Assembly: GCA_002493515.1 (NCBI GenBank)
Contig: DKYZ01000057.1
Coordinates: 17,959 to 56,978, forward strand
Direction: 5' to 3'
Source of the DNA: Porphyromonadaceae bacterium UBA7087
Lineage (GTDB): Bacteria; Bacteroidota; Bacteroidia; Bacteroidales; Muribaculaceae
DNA: 39,020 nucleotides
The notes beneath the pieces are model-generated. The model did no database searches. It was not told where the DNA came from and worked only from the letters and a program-made list of their open reading frames with translations. Below are positions 1-8,695 of this stretch, piece by piece. How positions within the stretch are numbered: the first letter of the stretch is position 1; each line of letters begins with the position of its first letter. The position numbers and the translations under genes were made by a program.

Positions 1-671
1 CCGTCGGCCTTGCGGTTATACTGCATGAACACGAGATTCCATATCTCGATCACCTGGGGGTTGTCTTTATTTACGAGCGACGCTCCGTCGACGGCAGACC
101 TCTCCTCGTCGCTGCGCAGGTCGATATGTATCTCGCTGCAAGGGCCGCACGGGCCGGTCTCGCCCATTTCCCAGAAATTGTCGTGGCGGTTGCCGTTGAT
201 GATATGCGATTCGGGAAGATGCTGCTCCCAATAAGAAGCGGCCTCATTGTCGCGCTCAAGACCCTCGGGGGCATAACCCTCGAAGACCGTCGCATAAAGG
301 CGCGCAGGGTCAAGGTGCAAGACGTCTACAAGATACTCCCAGGCCCAGTCGATGGCTTCCTTCTTGAAGTAATCGCCGAACGACCAGTTGCCCAGCATCT
401 CGAACATTGTATGATGGTAGGTGTCGTGACCCACCTCCTCAAGGTCATTATGTTTTCCGGACACACGCAGACACTTCTGGCTGTCAGCCACACGGCGGCT
501 CTGGGGGGGCCTGTTGCCGAGGATAATGTCTTTAAACTGATTCATGCCGGCATTGGTGAACATCAGTGTCGGGTCATCCTTAATCACCATCGGAGCCGAG
601 GGCACAATCTTATGACCGCGCTCCTTAAAAAAGCTCTTGAACGATTCTCTGATTTCGTTAGAAGTCATCAT
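1..671 (-). pseudogene. alaS: Alanyl-tRNA synthetase, N-terminal part, frameshifted and cut by the window edge
   Basis: Charges tRNA-Ala in the cytoplasm. Translating the minus strand from 671 gives the usual class II AlaRS start (MTSNEIRESFKSFF, then the motif 1/2 region with DDPTLMFTNAGMNQFK and RRVADSQKCLRV). Right after CLRV, near 459-461, the frame breaks and runs into a TAA. Two bases seem to be missing: the family has CLRVSGKHNDLEEVG, and GKHNDLEEVGHDTYHH resumes in another frame. From there the reading is clean to position 1 (MFEMLGNWSFGDYFKKEA, FWEMGETGPCGPCSEIH, VFMQYNRKADG). I see no second lesion. ATG codons lie at 671 and 668. Since alaS is essential, an assembly or sequencing error is at least as likely as a true mutation. 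The gene is divergent from the M23 peptidase. Identity is certain; whether the gene is really broken is not. Confidence 0.9.
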
Positions 672-680
672 ATCTTAATG

Positions 681-688
681 CAAATATA
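681..688 (-). promoter_or_regulatory. Bacteroidetes -7 element for alaS
   Basis: The minus strand reads TATATTTG, an exact TAnnTTTG match. It ends only 9 bases before the first alaS ATG, so the predicted transcript has almost no leader. Confidence 0.6.
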
Positions 689-740
689 TTTCTATCAGAC
701 AGTTGCGTGAGAAACCACAAATATTTCAGACGCTTATGAC

Positions 741-771
741 TTGCAAAATTACTTGATTTTGACTATTTTTG
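741..771 (+). promoter_or_regulatory. Bacteroidetes promoter for the M23 peptidase gene
   Basis: A -33 TTG at 741-743, a 20-base spacer and TATTTTTG (TAnnTTTG) at 764-771. The next in-frame ATG is at 780, 8 bases after the element. Codons upstream of 780 would lie inside the promoter, which is why the start is placed at 780. Confidence 0.65.
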
Positions 772-779
772 CAACATCA

Positions 780-1748
780 ATGGCAAAAAATATCTATTAT
801 CAATATAATGCGGAGACGGATAACTTCGAGCGGGTCTATCCTTCCCTGAGGCGGAGGCTCCTTTCTGGAGCCAAGTATCTCGGGGTTGGATTCGTGATAG
901 GCATGGGGCTTTTCCTGCTTGTCTACTACGTCTTCTCCTCTCCCGACGAGAAAAGACTCAGGGAGGAGAACTCCCGCCTCAAGTCGCAGTATCAGGTGCT
1001 CGGAAAGCGGCTCGAGAACTCCCTGAAGGTAGTGGCAGACCTGCAGGAAAGGGATGACAACTTCTACCGGGTGATGCTGCAGATGGAGCCTCTGAGCCGG
1101 AGCCGCCGCCTTGCGGGGCTTGACAAGGAGAAGAGATATAAGGAGCTTGACAAACTGTCGGACCAGCAGCTTGTGGAGCGGCTGACACGCAACCTCGATA
1201 TGCTTGAGCGCCAGATTTACGCCCAGATAATGTCGTATGATGAATTGCAGGAGATTGTCGAGGAGCGGAGGGAAAAGATGGCCCACCTTCCTTCTGTCAC
1301 TCCTATAAAGAAAGGGCTCTATACGGTGGCCTCCGGTTTCGGCCAGCGCCACGACCCTGATTACGGCATCAACAGATTTCACGACGGCATGGACTTCGCG
1401 GCGGAAGAAGGGACGCCCGTAAGAGCCACTGCGAATGGCGTCGTCAAGTTTGTAGGCAACCGCGACAGGGACGGGATATGCGTGAAGATCGACCATGGAT
1501 ACAACTATATGACTGTCTACAGCCATCTTGCCGAGGCAGGAGTGGAGGAGGGGGATGAGGTGGCGCGCGGCAAGACTGTCGGCACGGTGGGAAACACAGG
1601 CCGCAGCCTTGAGCCTCATCTGCACTATGAGGTGATATTCAAGACAAAGCCTCAGAACCCAGTGGATTATTTCTTCATGGACCTTTCGCCGGAACAGTAT
1701 GAGCAGTTCAAACAGACGGCCGACAACGCAGGAAAACTCCTTGACTGA
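780..1748 (+). CDS. Membrane-anchored M23 family metallopeptidase (LytM type)
   Basis: A predicted peptidoglycan endopeptidase or divisome/elongasome activator in the cell envelope. The 322-residue product starts MAKNIYYQYN, the conserved opening of this Bacteroidetes family. It has one transmembrane segment at about residues 30-55 (GVGFVIGMGLFLLVYYVF), a periplasmic coiled coil at about 60-170 rich in Lys, Arg, Glu and Leu, and a C-terminal LytM domain. The zinc-site motifs are intact: HDGMDFAA (HxxxD) and PHLHYEV (HxH). All ligands being present argues for an active enzyme rather than a degenerate regulator. It is divergent from alaS and is followed 27 bp later by the merR-type gene, so the two are probably co-transcribed. 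The cleaved bond cannot be read from sequence. Confidence 0.9.
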   Translation: MAKNIYYQYNAETDNFERVYPSLRRRLLSGAKYLGVGFVIGMGLFLLVYYVFSSPDEKRLREENSRLKSQYQVLGKRLENSLKVVADLQERDDNFYRVMLQMEPLSRSRRLAGLDKEKRYKELDKLSDQQLVERLTRNLDMLERQIYAQIMSYDELQEIVEERREKMAHLPSVTPIKKGLYTVASGFGQRHDPDYGINRFHDGMDFAAEEGTPVRATANGVVKFVGNRDRDGICVKIDHGYNYMTVYSHLAEAGVEEGDEVARGKTVGTVGNTGRSLEPHLHYEVIFKTKPQNPVDYFFMDLSPEQYEQFKQTADNAGKLLD

Positions 1749-1775
1749 TGTCTATGGATAAGCAACCGAATCAGA

Positions 1776-2117
1776 ATGGAAGAACCGTTAGAAAAGAAAT
1801 TCTATAAAATAAAGGATGTGGCAGATATGATAGGCGTGCCGCAGTCCACGTTACGTTTCTGGGAATCGGAGTTTCCGGAGCTTAGCCCGATGAGAAGCTC
1901 GAAGAAGATACGTTACTATACCACTGACGACATTGAGACTGTCAAGATAATCAACTACCTGGTAAAGACGCGCGGTCTCCGTCTGGAGGCGGCAAAGAAA
2001 GAGCTGAGCGGCAACAAGAAGAACGTCAGCAAGCGTTTGAGGATAATCGATAAGCTTACCGACATAAGAAACGAGCTTCAGGGCATTCTCGGCGGACTCG
2101 AGAAAAGGAGGGACTGA
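1776..2117 (+). CDS. MerR family transcriptional regulator
   Basis: A 113-residue DNA-binding protein. The N-terminal winged helix-turn-helix is clear: FYKIKDVADMIGVPQSTLRFWESEF, followed by the wing SSKKIRYYTTDDIETVKII. A short helical dimerisation segment (about 75-110) follows. There is no C-terminal effector domain and no cysteine cluster, so it is not a metal- or redox-sensing MerR of the classic type. The gene sits just downstream of the M23 peptidase gene on the same strand and is convergent with the CYTH gene. The effector and target genes are unknown. Confidence 0.85.
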   Translation: MEEPLEKKFYKIKDVADMIGVPQSTLRFWESEFPELSPMRSSKKIRYYTTDDIETVKIINYLVKTRGLRLEAAKKELSGNKKNVSKRLRIIDKLTDIRNELQGILGGLEKRRD

Positions 2118-2140
2118 TCAGCTGCAAGGCTACATCTGGT

Positions 2141-2162
2141 TGACACCTGGCTGACACCTGGC
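2141..2162. repeat. Two tandem 11-bp direct repeats between convergent genes
   Basis: TGACACCTGGC occurs at 2141-2151 and again at 2152-2162. ACCTGG can also pair with CCAGGT near 2176, giving a weak hairpin between the ends of the MerR and CYTH genes. No T-tract is seen, so a terminator role is only possible. Confidence 0.5.
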
Positions 2163-2611
2163 TATGAATTGGCACCCAGGTTTGAGTTGTAGTAACGGGG
2201 ATTGCCTGTGACATTCTCTCCTATGAAGGGAGGGAGCGAGTAGGGGGTATCGGAAGAGGGCAGCTCAATCTCAGCCGTGACAAGCGGCGCAAGAGATCCC
2301 TTGAATCTGTCGACCTCCCATCTGTGTCCGTCATACTCCACGTAATATCGGGTCTTCTCAATCACGCCTTCGCATAGGGGAAGCATCTGATGCGCGTCGG
2401 CTAAAGGAATCTCGTATTCAAACTCAAGACGGACGTCTCCGCTGTTCTTCCCTTTTACCGTGAGATATGCTTTCTCGCCGGCAATCCTTATTCTGACGGT
2501 GCGTTCCGGAACACGGTTCAGGTAGCCTTGTGCGATATCGACATGGCTGATGGCCATGCCGATGTAGGAATCGTCTTTGACGAGATATTTATGTTCTATT
2601 TCAAGTGCCAT
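2162..2611 (-). CDS. CYTH domain protein (triphosphate tunnel metalloenzyme family)
   Basis: A 149-residue cytoplasmic protein starting MALEIEHKYLV. The ExExK signature (E4, E6, K8) defines the CYTH/TTM superfamily, whose members hydrolyse inorganic triphosphate or act on other organic triphosphates. Further charged strands typical of the tunnel follow: RTVRIRIAGEKAYLTVKGK, RLEFEYEIP, EKTRYYVEYDGHRWEVDRF, and TAEIELPS. The length fits single-domain bacterial members. Its promoter candidate lies at 2743-2750, giving a leader of about 125 bases. The exact substrate is not shown by the sequence; inorganic tripolyphosphate is the usual guess. Confidence 0.85.
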   Translation of the reverse strand: MALEIEHKYLVKDDSYIGMAISHVDIAQGYLNRVPERTVRIRIAGEKAYLTVKGKNSGDVRLEFEYEIPLADAHQMLPLCEGVIEKTRYYVEYDGHRWEVDRFKGSLAPLVTAEIELPSSDTPYSLPPFIGENVTGNPRYYNSNLGANS

Positions 2612-2742
2612 AATGTATGGGGGTGTTAAGGGTCACGCACAAATTCAGGCTTTCATGCGTTAATAAAGGGATGATTCCCGAAATCTCCGCGAATCAGATT
2701 CCGAAGTCAGCGGACGGAATATCGACCGTTGGATTCGGGATG

Positions 2743-2750
2743 CAAAAGTA
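2743..2750 (-). promoter_or_regulatory. Bacteroidetes -7 element for the CYTH gene
   Basis: The minus strand reads TACTTTTG (TAnnTTTG), with a TTG about 20 bases upstream on that strand. It lies between the divergent CYTH and DUF5686 genes. Confidence 0.5.
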
Positions 2751-2762
2751 ACACATAAAAGA

Positions 2763-5186
2763 GTGAGCGACAAGAAAAAAGTGAAAAACAGGGCAAAATC
2801 GTTTCTGTCAGGGTCGGCAAGGCTTACGGCAATGCTGACATTCGGCCTGTTTTCATATGGCTCTGTCGCCGCTGCAGCTGACGTCTTACACTCCTCGCCG
2901 GCAAAGGAGGTCATAACCGATTCGGTTACGGGCGAGAAGGCTTTCTACGCTGATCTCGAGGAGGTAGTGATAAATCCCGGCAAACAGAAATATTCCAAGA
3001 AGAACAATCCGGCTGTTGACCTTATGCAGCGGATAAGGAAATCGGCCGACAGCAACAATCCCGTGTTGTCGCCATATTACAGCTACGACAAATATGAGAA
3101 AATAATCCTCGGAGTCAATGACTTCAACGTGAAGGACGACAGCACGCGGAAATCGCGGCGCAGTCTGAGGTTTCTTCAGAATTATACCGATACAGCTGCC
3201 TGGAGCGGCAAGCGGGTATTGAACCTCATGATGAAGGAGAAGTCGTCGTCGAGAATCACCAGAGACAACGGCAGTGTCGATAAAGAGGTGGTGAGAGGAC
3301 TCAACAGCCAGGGTATCGGTAATCTAATCAATCAGGACAATCTCCAGACCATCCTGGAGGATGTATTCCGCGAGATTGATATCTATGACAATTCAATCAC
3401 ACTGCTTCAGAACAGGTTTGTCAGCCCCCTTTCCCCGATTTCGGCTGATTTCTACAAGTTCCATATCACCGACACCGTGACAGTGGGAGGTGAAAAATGC
3501 ATAGACCTTCAGTTTACCCCTCATAATCCTGAGTCAATGGGGTTTAACGGCGATATATTTGTGGCGTATGAAGACAGTATACCATTCGTGAAGAGAGTCT
3601 CGATGCGTCTTCCGAGGGCCACGAATCTTAATTATGTCGAGAATATCTATATAAGCCAGAATTTCAGCCGTGACTCTTTGGACAACCGCAACAAGACAGT
3701 TGACGAGGTAAGCGTGGAGTTCAGGATAATGCCGGGCACCCCGCGCATGTATGCCCATAGGACTACCCGTTACGAGAATTTCTCTTATGCCAGGAGGGAT
3801 GATCTGGATGAGTATTATGACAAGTTGGGCGAGAGATTTGTAGCCGACCTTGCGTATGAACGGCCCGGAGAGTTCTGGGAGGCAAGAAGACTTGAGCCTT
3901 TGAGCAGGGTAGAGGCACGACTCGGGAATATAATGAACGACGCGAGGGGTGTGCCGTTCCTGATGTGGACTGAACGAATATTGATGTTCCTGGAAAGCGG
4001 ATATGTCAAGACCTCGAAACGCAGCTATTTCGACTATGGTCCTCTGAATACGACGGTGAGCTACAATACGGTGGAAGGTGTGAGGCTACGTGCCGGAGGC
4101 ATGACCACAGCCAATCTCAGCGACCATCTGTTCGGGCGCGGATACGTGGCATACGGATGCAGAGACAAGAAATGGAAATACTCAGTCGAACTGGAATATA
4201 GTTTCAGGAAGAAGAAATACCATTCCCGTGAGTTCTGCCGCCATGGCTTTCTCGCGTCTTATTCCTACGATCTCGACATGCTGGGGCAGCACTACCTATT
4301 CACCAACGCCGACAATCTCTTCCTGTCGCTGAAGCGCAAGGAGAGTGTGCTCGTCACATACCGCAGGCTCGGCACCGCCTCATATATACTTGAGCTGCCC
4401 AATCATTTCTCGGTTCAGGCCTCACTGCGCCATGAGATACAGGAAGCCACCAGATGGCTGCCGTTCCGTTTCGCCGACGGACAAACTCTCGACCGATTCA
4501 CTCAGGCTTGCTTCCGTATCGACCTTCGCTATGCTCCGGGTGAGAAGTTTATCCAGGGAAGGAGCAACCGTAGCCCGGTGAACATGGATGCATGGGTTTT
4601 CCAGCTCACGCATGAATATGGTCCGAAGGGGTTTCTCGGGTCGGATTTTGAATTGAACAGAACGGAACTGTCGGTTCAGAAGAGGCTCTGGTTTTCTGCG
4701 TTCGGCTATACCGATATAATAATGAAGGCTGGAATGGTATGGAGTTCGGTCTATTATCCGGCCTTGATGTGGCCAAACGCAAACCTCTCCTATACCATCC
4801 AGCCCGAGAGTTACTCACTGATGGACGCCATGGAGTTTGCCAACGACAAATATCTGTCGCTCGACATGACGTATTACGGCAATGGGGTCTTGTTCAATCA
4901 TATTCCCTTGATAAACAAGCTTAAACTGAGGGAAGTGGTGACGTTCAAGGGATTGATGGGAGGTCTTAGCGACCGCAACAATCCAGCAAGAAACAGTTCG
5001 TTATTACAATTTCCAGCGGAGGCACGTGCCTCGGTAATGGGAAAGACGCCATACATGGAGATCGGATGCGGAATCGACAACATACTCACCTTCCTCCGTG
5101 TGGACTATGTATGGAGACTCACCTACCGAGACACACCCGGTGTAGACAAAAGCGGTCTGCGAATCTCCCTTCACTTCTCATTCTGA
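2763..5186 (+). CDS. DUF5686 family protein, predicted outer-membrane beta-barrel
   Basis: An 807-residue envelope protein of a family restricted largely to Bacteroidetes. The start is GTG at 2763; no in-frame ATG precedes it. A basic N-terminus is followed by a hydrophobic stretch and VAAAAD, a plausible signal-peptidase site near residue 40. The middle has the family pattern VDLMQRIRKS..NNP..SPYYSYDKYEKI. The C-terminal half is rich in alternating aromatic strands and ends LRISLHFSF, a terminal aromatic as in barrel proteins. Most family members carry an N-terminal carboxypeptidase-D regulatory-like domain; here the protein enters the DUF5686 core almost at once, so that domain is missing. 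Function is unknown. Its stop overlaps the convergent M16 gene by 9 bp. Confidence 0.8.
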   Translation: MSDKKKVKNRAKSFLSGSARLTAMLTFGLFSYGSVAAAADVLHSSPAKEVITDSVTGEKAFYADLEEVVINPGKQKYSKKNNPAVDLMQRIRKSADSNNPVLSPYYSYDKYEKIILGVNDFNVKDDSTRKSRRSLRFLQNYTDTAAWSGKRVLNLMMKEKSSSRITRDNGSVDKEVVRGLNSQGIGNLINQDNLQTILEDVFREIDIYDNSITLLQNRFVSPLSPISADFYKFHITDTVTVGGEKCIDLQFTPHNPESMGFNGDIFVAYEDSIPFVKRVSMRLPRATNLNYVENIYISQNFSRDSLDNRNKTVDEVSVEFRIMPGTPRMYAHRTTRYENFSYARRDDLDEYYDKLGERFVADLAYERPGEFWEARRLEPLSRVEARLGNIMNDARGVPFLMWTERILMFLESGYVKTSKRSYFDYGPLNTTVSYNTVEGVRLRAGGMTTANLSDHLFGRGYVAYGCRDKKWKYSVELEYSFRKKKYHSREFCRHGFLASYSYDLDMLGQHYLFTNADNLFLSLKRKESVLVTYRRLGTASYILELPNHFSVQASLRHEIQEATRWLPFRFADGQTLDRFTQACFRIDLRYAPGEKFIQGRSNRSPVNMDAWVFQLTHEYGPKGFLGSDFELNRTELSVQKRLWFSAFGYTDIIMKAGMVWSSVYYPALMWPNANLSYTIQPESYSLMDAMEFANDKYLSLDMTYYGNGVLFNHIPLINKLKLREVVTFKGLMGGLSDRNNPARNSSLLQFPAEARASVMGKTPYMEIGCGIDNILTFLRVDYVWRLTYRDTPGVDKSGLRISLHFSF

Positions 5187-7994
5187 CAAGCTCTGATTCT
5201 GCGCTTGTGCCACACCGTGCATATTTACCTGGATGCGGTTCCTTCCGTCGTAAAGATTCCGCATGAAGGCATTGAATTCATCGAGCGTTAGATTCTCGAT
5301 TGCCGGGCGGTGATCAGTAATGAGGTCTTTGCCAAGAAGCTCATACAGGCGGATATTGTCATGCCAGTACGAGTTGGTGCGGACACGATTCTCATATTGT
5401 GACAACAATGCGCCTTTCACACGGTTGAACTGATCGGAGGTTGCTCCTTCTTTCAGCAGATTGACAAAGATCTCATCCGCGAGCTGTAACATCCTTGCCG
5501 ATTGCTCTCCGTTGGTCTGAAGGAAATAGACAAGATACCATTTGCCGTTACCGATGTCATATTCTGAATACACAACCGGGGTATAGACTCCACCTTCTTT
5601 TTCCCGTAATATCTCAGTATAAAGAATCTTTACAATGTCGCCTACCAAAGAGGTCTTGACCTGATTCTGTATGGTATTGTCAACATTTGTGCCACTGTAA
5701 TAGCTATACAGCCAGTCAGCCGGTGCCGTCATTTCCGCTGTGAAATTGTCTGTCACTATTCCATCGGCGGTGTTGACCGGAGCCACAACTTCACGAATCT
5801 CCTTTTTAGAGGAGGGGAGCGATGCTACATACTGCTCCAGAAGAGATTTGAGGGTCTCAATATGCACATTGCCGGTAAAAAGAAATGTAAAATCTGCCGG
5901 ATTTGCTACAGATTCCTTGTAGAGCTGGAACATCCGCTTATAGTCAGCTTTCGTCAGGACATCCGCCGTAATCGTAGCCGCCATGGGATTGCCGGCATAA
6001 AGAGCATTGTTCTTACGTCGCTCAAATATGAATTCAGGAGATTTCTCTGCCGCCTCAAGTTGAGGAATTATCCTTGATATTGAATTGTTGTAGAACTCTT
6101 CATTCGGGTTTATATTCGTGAACGAAGTATATATCAGCTCGAAGAGAGTGGGAAGATCCTTTACAGAGGAAGAACCCTCCAGGTAGTCGGTGAAATTGCC
6201 GACGCCATATCCGAGCCGTACATTCTTTCCGGTCAGATACCGCGTAATGGACTTGTTGTCGAACTGACCGAAATCTGAAAGAGCGACTGCATCGCCAAGC
6301 ATCTGTATGTTGGCTGCATCCTCCATAGCATATGAGGCCTTGCCGCCCTTCCTGAACGCCTGGAACAGAATTTCATCCTCCTTGTAGTCAGTGGGTTTGA
6401 CTATCACCTGGATGACGTTGGAAAGAGTTATCTCCGTTGTTCCGAATTTTCCTTCCTCTGTCTTGACGATTTTTCCTTTGGCCGGTAGCCGGGCGATGAG
6501 TGGCTCTGTCACGGTTTCGTCAGAGTATGCCTCATACTGACGGCTAAGGACATCATTCACTATTGCAAGAGTCTCTTGCTCAGTAGGAAGCGTCGTACCA
6601 TCCTTTTTCTGTTGCTGTATGAGAATTACCTGATTGTTCGGAGTAATCATCACTGACAGGGCCTGATTAAAAGCATCCAGAGGAATCCGTGTCACGATAT
6701 TGTTGAACAGATCGCGCTCAGCCTCGATACCCATAGCCGGGGCATTGTCCTTGAAGGCATTTATAAGTCCTTTGGCAAGAACAGATGTATTGGTGTTGTT
6801 ACGCTCGTTATATCTCTTGTCATACCGGGATTTGATGTTCTCGACCGCACGGTCAAGCTCCGACTGTGTGAATCCGGTGCGACATGCTCTGACAACAATC
6901 TGGAAAGCGTCTTCAAAGCTTTGAAGCTCATCATCTTTGGCGATAGCAGCCAGATTGAAGATACATTTCGTCTTGGATGGATACATATCGGCAAAATAGA
7001 CTCCGGCATTGGCATACTTGCAGTCGGCATCCAGAGTATGCTCATAAAGGCGCGTATTGAGCATCTCGGTGATTATGTCCTGTGTCATGGAGTTTATAAA
7101 CGCCACATCGGTGTTTTGGTATTCCAACGGAATCTTGTCGAACTTTATCTGGAAATCCACTCTCCCCGCTTTCAATTCAGGATCCTCAAAAGCAAAGAAT
7201 AGCGGCTTATCGTTGTCGCTGACACGGACATATTCGCGTGGCGCGGCATTTTCCGGCATGGGGATATCTGAGAAGAGCGCTGTCACCTTTTTCTCCATAT
7301 CGTCCGCGTCGAAGTCGCCCACAACGATTATTCCCTGCTGGTCGGGTCGATACCATTTGTGATAATAATCGCGAAGAGCCTCGTAGGGGAAGTTCATCAC
7401 CACATCCATTGTTCCGATCGGAGTCTGCTGATACTGCGGCTCGGAAAAGATTCTGGGAGCCATTGCCACACGAAACCTATGGTTAGGGTCGTTGCGCATT
7501 CTCCATTCCTCCTGGATTACCTTTCTCTCGGCGTCAATCTCAGCATCTTCAAGGAGAAGATCACAACTCCAGTCGCGCAGGGCGAGAAGGACACTGTCCA
7601 TAAGAGCGGCTTTATCCGTGGGTACGTTGTCGATGTTGTAGACCGTTTCCTCATAGTCGGTGTAGGCGTTGACATCTGCTCCAAAGCGTATGCCGTTCGA
7701 TTCCATATATCTAAGCATCGAATCGCCAGGGTAATGCTTTGTGCCGTTGAAAGCCATATGCTCGAGGAAATGAGCAAGGCCATACTGTTCAGGGGTCTCA
7801 AGCGCCGAGCCAACCTTCTGGGCGATATAGAAATTGGCACGGTTGCGTGGTTGCTCATTGTGAAGGATGTAATATGTCAAGCCGTTGGGAAGCACACCGT
7901 GGCGTACGTCCGGATTGAGAGGGAGAGGCTTCTGTGCGTAGGTGAGACAGATGCATAAAAGCATCATCACCGACAATAGTTTTCTTTTGATCAT
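5178..7994 (-). CDS. Secreted M16 family zinc peptidase (pitrilysin/insulinase type)
   Basis: A 938-residue periplasmic or surface protease. A signal peptide is clear (MIKRKLLSVMMLLCICLTYAQ). The inverted zinc motif HxxEH is at residues 75-79 (HFLEH), with the downstream glutamate in ERKVIQEEW about 75 residues later. Two M16 halves are present: the active N-half and an inactive C-half (from about 490) that forms the closed chamber in this family. The length fits full-size single-chain Bacteroidetes members. The gene lies 38 bp downstream of the small secreted protein gene, with no promoter seen between them, so they are probably co-transcribed. The substrate is unknown; oligopeptide degradation is the usual role. 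Confidence 0.93.
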   Translation of the reverse strand: MIKRKLLSVMMLLCICLTYAQKPLPLNPDVRHGVLPNGLTYYILHNEQPRNRANFYIAQKVGSALETPEQYGLAHFLEHMAFNGTKHYPGDSMLRYMESNGIRFGADVNAYTDYEETVYNIDNVPTDKAALMDSVLLALRDWSCDLLLEDAEIDAERKVIQEEWRMRNDPNHRFRVAMAPRIFSEPQYQQTPIGTMDVVMNFPYEALRDYYHKWYRPDQQGIIVVGDFDADDMEKKVTALFSDIPMPENAAPREYVRVSDNDKPLFFAFEDPELKAGRVDFQIKFDKIPLEYQNTDVAFINSMTQDIITEMLNTRLYEHTLDADCKYANAGVYFADMYPSKTKCIFNLAAIAKDDELQSFEDAFQIVVRACRTGFTQSELDRAVENIKSRYDKRYNERNNTNTSVLAKGLINAFKDNAPAMGIEAERDLFNNIVTRIPLDAFNQALSVMITPNNQVILIQQQKKDGTTLPTEQETLAIVNDVLSRQYEAYSDETVTEPLIARLPAKGKIVKTEEGKFGTTEITLSNVIQVIVKPTDYKEDEILFQAFRKGGKASYAMEDAANIQMLGDAVALSDFGQFDNKSITRYLTGKNVRLGYGVGNFTDYLEGSSSVKDLPTLFELIYTSFTNINPNEEFYNNSISRIIPQLEAAEKSPEFIFERRKNNALYAGNPMAATITADVLTKADYKRMFQLYKESVANPADFTFLFTGNVHIETLKSLLEQYVASLPSSKKEIREVVAPVNTADGIVTDNFTAEMTAPADWLYSYYSGTNVDNTIQNQVKTSLVGDIVKILYTEILREKEGGVYTPVVYSEYDIGNGKWYLVYFLQTNGEQSARMLQLADEIFVNLLKEGATSDQFNRVKGALLSQYENRVRTNSYWHDNIRLYELLGKDLITDHRPAIENLTLDEFNAFMRNLYDGRNRIQVNMHGVAQAQNQSLSE

Positions 7995-8032
7995 GTCCGT
8001 GGCTTAAAAAATGCGTGTCAGTCTTTCAATCC

Positions 8033-8479
8033 TTACTTACCGATGTGCCGAAAGACTTCCGAAAGCTCCTCTACTGAGAAACAGATCGTGAAACCATCTG
8101 CAAACGAGGAAGAGGTGAGATGTATGGAGAAGGGGATGCCTGCGTCGAAGGCAGCTTTGGCAAGGCTAAGAAGTTCATCACCAATGGCAGTGAAGTTTTG
8201 CATGATCGCACTTTTGAACAATTCCGGCTTTTCGGCAAATTCCCTCATGCTTTTTTCCGGGACATCGCCCATGTCTGTAGTCACTGTCAATGATGACGAG
8301 GGAGCGACGATGGATGTCAGGATGCCTGTGGCGCCGGTGTTGATGGGAAGACACTTCTTCATTTCCACCACCACCGATGTCTGGACATTGTTGTTTACAG
8401 GAGATGTCGTCTTTGCGACGCCATCCGAAAATGAGAGGGCTCCCGCGACAAGCAGGACGGATGAAAACAGTCTTTTCAT
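8033..8479 (-). CDS. Small secreted protein of unknown function
   Basis: A protein of 148 residues that I do not recognise. The start is placed at ATG 8479 because it gives a good signal peptide (MKRLFSSVLLVAGALSFSDG); an in-frame ATG at 8518 would add 13 residues in front of it. The mature part is Ser/Thr/Val-rich. It has no cysteine pair beyond two isolated Cys residues and no recognised motif; the C-terminal half looks alpha/beta (ELLSLAKAAFDAGIPFSIHL, FTICFSVEELSEVFRHIGK). It is directly upstream of the M16 peptidase gene and shares its promoter at 8576-8583. A substrate, inhibitor or partner of that peptidase is a guess from position only. Confidence 0.6.
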   Translation of the reverse strand: MKRLFSSVLLVAGALSFSDGVAKTTSPVNNNVQTSVVVEMKKCLPINTGATGILTSIVAPSSSLTVTTDMGDVPEKSMREFAEKPELFKSAIMQNFTAIGDELLSLAKAAFDAGIPFSIHLTSSSFADGFTICFSVEELSEVFRHIGK

Positions 8480-8575
8480 GTGGTTTGTTTTTGAAGTTGA
8501 TATTATTTCTGATTCCATGGCCTGAACGATGCCTTGATATTATTGATAGCCTTCGCCGGGGCCTGAATCACAGTG

Positions 8576-8583
8576 CAAAATTA
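8576..8583 (-). promoter_or_regulatory. Bacteroidetes -7 element for the secreted protein/M16 operon
   Basis: TAATTTTG on the minus strand, an exact TAnnTTTG match about 97 bases upstream of the chosen start at 8479. Confidence 0.6.
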
Positions 8584-8634
8584 CTGATAAAACACTGGCT
8601 GGCAAACTACAGAACCCTACATATCAACTTGTAA

Positions 8635-8653
8635 GTAATTGATATTCAATTAC
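8635..8653 (-). terminator. Weak hairpin after the TPR lipoprotein gene
   Basis: A perfect 7-bp inverted repeat GTAATTG/CAATTAC with a 5-base loop, 43 bp past the stop of the minus-strand gene. No T-tract follows, so the terminator call is weak. Confidence 0.35.
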
Positions 8654-8695
8654 GTCATAAAAAACAATCCAACGTTGCCTTACTCACGCACTCGG

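Noticed and set aside
741..779. Upstream extension of the M23 peptidase to TTG 741
   Set aside because: The extra codons lie inside the -33/-7 promoter, so they are unlikely to be transcribed.
777..1625. 282-codon open frame antisense to the M23 peptidase gene
   Set aside because: The plus-strand frame has complete M23 motifs and a promoter; the antisense frame has neither.
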